DNA of 6,949 nucleotides, taken from Planctomycetaceae bacterium UBA969 (GTDB lineage Bacteria; Planctomycetota; Planctomycetia; Gemmatales; Gemmataceae). Where the stretch lies: NCBI GenBank assembly GCA_002303765.1, contig DBCB01000316.1:14135-21083 (forward strand). The letters run 5' to 3'. The notes under the pieces were generated by a model that worked only from the letters and a program-made list of their open reading frames with translations, made no database searches and was not told the origin of the DNA. Position 1 is the first letter of the stretch. Each line of letters opens with the position of its first letter. Made by a program: the position numbers and the translations under genes. Shown one piece after another: positions 6,399 to 6,949 of the stretch.

Positions 6399-6449
6399 CT
6401 CAATCCTTCATGATGTGAATGTTCACAACCATCATTCAGAAGGATTGAG
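6399..6449 (+). promoter_or_regulatory. Long hairpin overlapping the PQQ-like gene's ribosome binding site
   Basis: CTCAATCCTTC at 6399-6409 pairs perfectly with GAAGGATTGAG at 6439-6449 (11 bp). ATGATG (6410-6415) and CATCAT (6430-6435) continue the stem after a 3-base bulge (TCA, 6436-6438), and a short TGA/TCA pairing can close the top around an ATGT loop. The right arm contains the Shine-Dalgarno AAGGA, so folding would hide it from the ribosome. No T-tract follows on either strand, which argues against a classical intrinsic terminator, although the structure sits just where the upstream gene ends. A translational control element, an atypical terminator, or both are possible. Confidence 0.65.
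6440..6444 (+). promoter_or_regulatory. Ribosome binding site of the PQQ-like propeller gene
   Basis: AAGGA (within AGAAGGA, 6438-6444) lies 7 bases before ATG 6452 and supports that start. It is fully contained in the right arm of the hairpin at 6399-6449. Confidence 0.75.
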
Positions 6450-6451
6450 CC

Positions 6452-6949
6452 ATGAAGACTCGCTTGCTAATTTGCTTGGTAAATTTTGTTTGCTTTGGCG
6501 CTTCTTTTGCAATGGCAGAAGAATGGCCCCAGTGGCTTGGCCCTACCAGAAACTCTGTTTGGAATGAAAAAGGTATCCTCAGGCAGTTTCCCAAAGATGG
6601 GCCAAAAGTGCTTTGGAAGAGCAAAGTATCTGGCGGGTTTTCGGGCCCTGCTGTTGCTGGTAATAAAGTTTTTGTCCCAGACTTTGTCGTTAAATCTGGC
6701 GATAGCACCAACGATTTCAACAAGCGTGATGAACGCTCGGGCAACGAAAGGCTTCTTTGTTTTGATGCCAAATCCGGTGATCTTCTTTGGAAATATGAAT
6801 ACCCCGTTGTTTATAAAATCTCTTATGCATCTGGCCCACGGGTGACTCCTTCGGTTGTTGATGGCAAAGTTTATGGCTTGGGCGCTGAAGGCAATTTCTT
6901 CTGCCTAGATGTTAATACTGGTAAGCCTATTTGGACCAAAGATTTCAAA
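6452..6949 (+). CDS. Secreted PQQ-like (BamB-type) beta-propeller protein, N-terminal part
   Basis: The frame is open from ATG 6452 to the window edge: 166 codons, C-terminus missing. Residues 1-22 form a Sec-type signal peptide: basic KTR, a hydrophobic core LLICLVNFVCFGASF, and an AMA cleavage motif before E23. The mature protein begins EEWPQWLGPTRNS, matching the DWPQWRGPNRDG opening of the large planctomycete PQQ-like repeat family, then GILRQFPKDGPKVLWK (41-56). Propeller strands follow: GPAVAGNKVFV (65-75), LLCFDAKSGDLLWKY (101-115), GPRVTPSVVDGKVYGLG (128-144) and FFCLDVNTGKPIWTKD (149-164), with the D-x-x-T/S-G-x-x-x-W signature of PQQ-like blades. Family members are periplasmic or exported; many do not bind PQQ, and the substrate cannot be told here. 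The insert at about 77-98 (charged, K/D/N/R-rich) lengthens the first blade. Start chosen from the Shine-Dalgarno and the signal peptide. Confidence 0.92.
   Translation, partial: MKTRLLICLVNFVCFGASFAMAEEWPQWLGPTRNSVWNEKGILRQFPKDGPKVLWKSKVSGGFSGPAVAGNKVFVPDFVVKSGDSTNDFNKRDERSGNERLLCFDAKSGDLLWKYEYPVVYKISYASGPRVTPSVVDGKVYGLGAEGNFFCLDVNTGKPIWTKDFK

Noticed and set aside
5948..6403. 151-codon minus-strand open frame at the 3' end of the large gene
   Set aside because: Shadow of the propeller repeats (asparagine- and lysine-rich product from the complement of GGT/GTT/ATT codons); no ribosome binding site or homology seen.
6399..6449. Classical intrinsic terminator for the large gene
   Set aside because: The stem is strong but no T-tract follows it on either strand, and its right arm is the next gene's ribosome binding site, so a translational element fits better.
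6486..6845. 119-codon plus-strand open frame within the PQQ-like gene
   Set aside because: Different frame from the one with signal peptide, Shine-Dalgarno and PQQ-like blade motifs; no features of its own.

Overview
The window looks like chromosomal DNA of a planctomycete (phylum Planctomycetota). The strongest sign is the central 1672-residue protein. It opens with the basic stretch plus LE-LLEERL-type N-terminal signature of planctomycete extracellular proteins, followed by VWDG, autotransporter-type beta-strand repeats, Ig-like repeats and a C-terminal GGGPHV-type FG-GAP propeller. A PWPQW/GP-type PQQ-like beta-propeller protein downstream, in the style common in this phylum, agrees. The DNA is visibly AT-richer than many cultured planctomycetes, so I do not assign a genus.

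Layout: positions 1-628 (minus strand) carry the N-terminal 209 codons of an SRPBCC plus NAD(P)-dependent epimerase fusion of the TIGR01777/YfcH type, cut by the window edge. A 212-bp spacer (629-840) holds only a doubtful 33-codon ORF and small inverted repeats. A 91-codon unrecognised minus-strand ORF with a TTG start lies at 841-1116. A 223-bp divergent spacer (1117-1339) contains a candidate -10 box, interleaved inverted repeats and a leader hairpin. The giant secreted protein fills 1340-6358 (plus). A 93-bp spacer with a long hairpin that buries the next ribosome binding site separates it from a signal-peptide-bearing PQQ-like propeller gene (6452 to the window end, plus).

The two plus-strand genes both encode probable extracytoplasmic proteins built from repeats. 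The minus-strand genes look like an unrelated cytoplasmic set. No tRNA, rRNA, CRISPR array, insertion sequence or phage gene was seen. The points most worth a second look are the half-blade phase offset of the C-terminal propeller, the export question raised by an autotransporter-like passenger without a barrel, and the Shine-Dalgarno-sequestering hairpin before the PQQ-like gene. I did not find a clearly new defence or mobile system.
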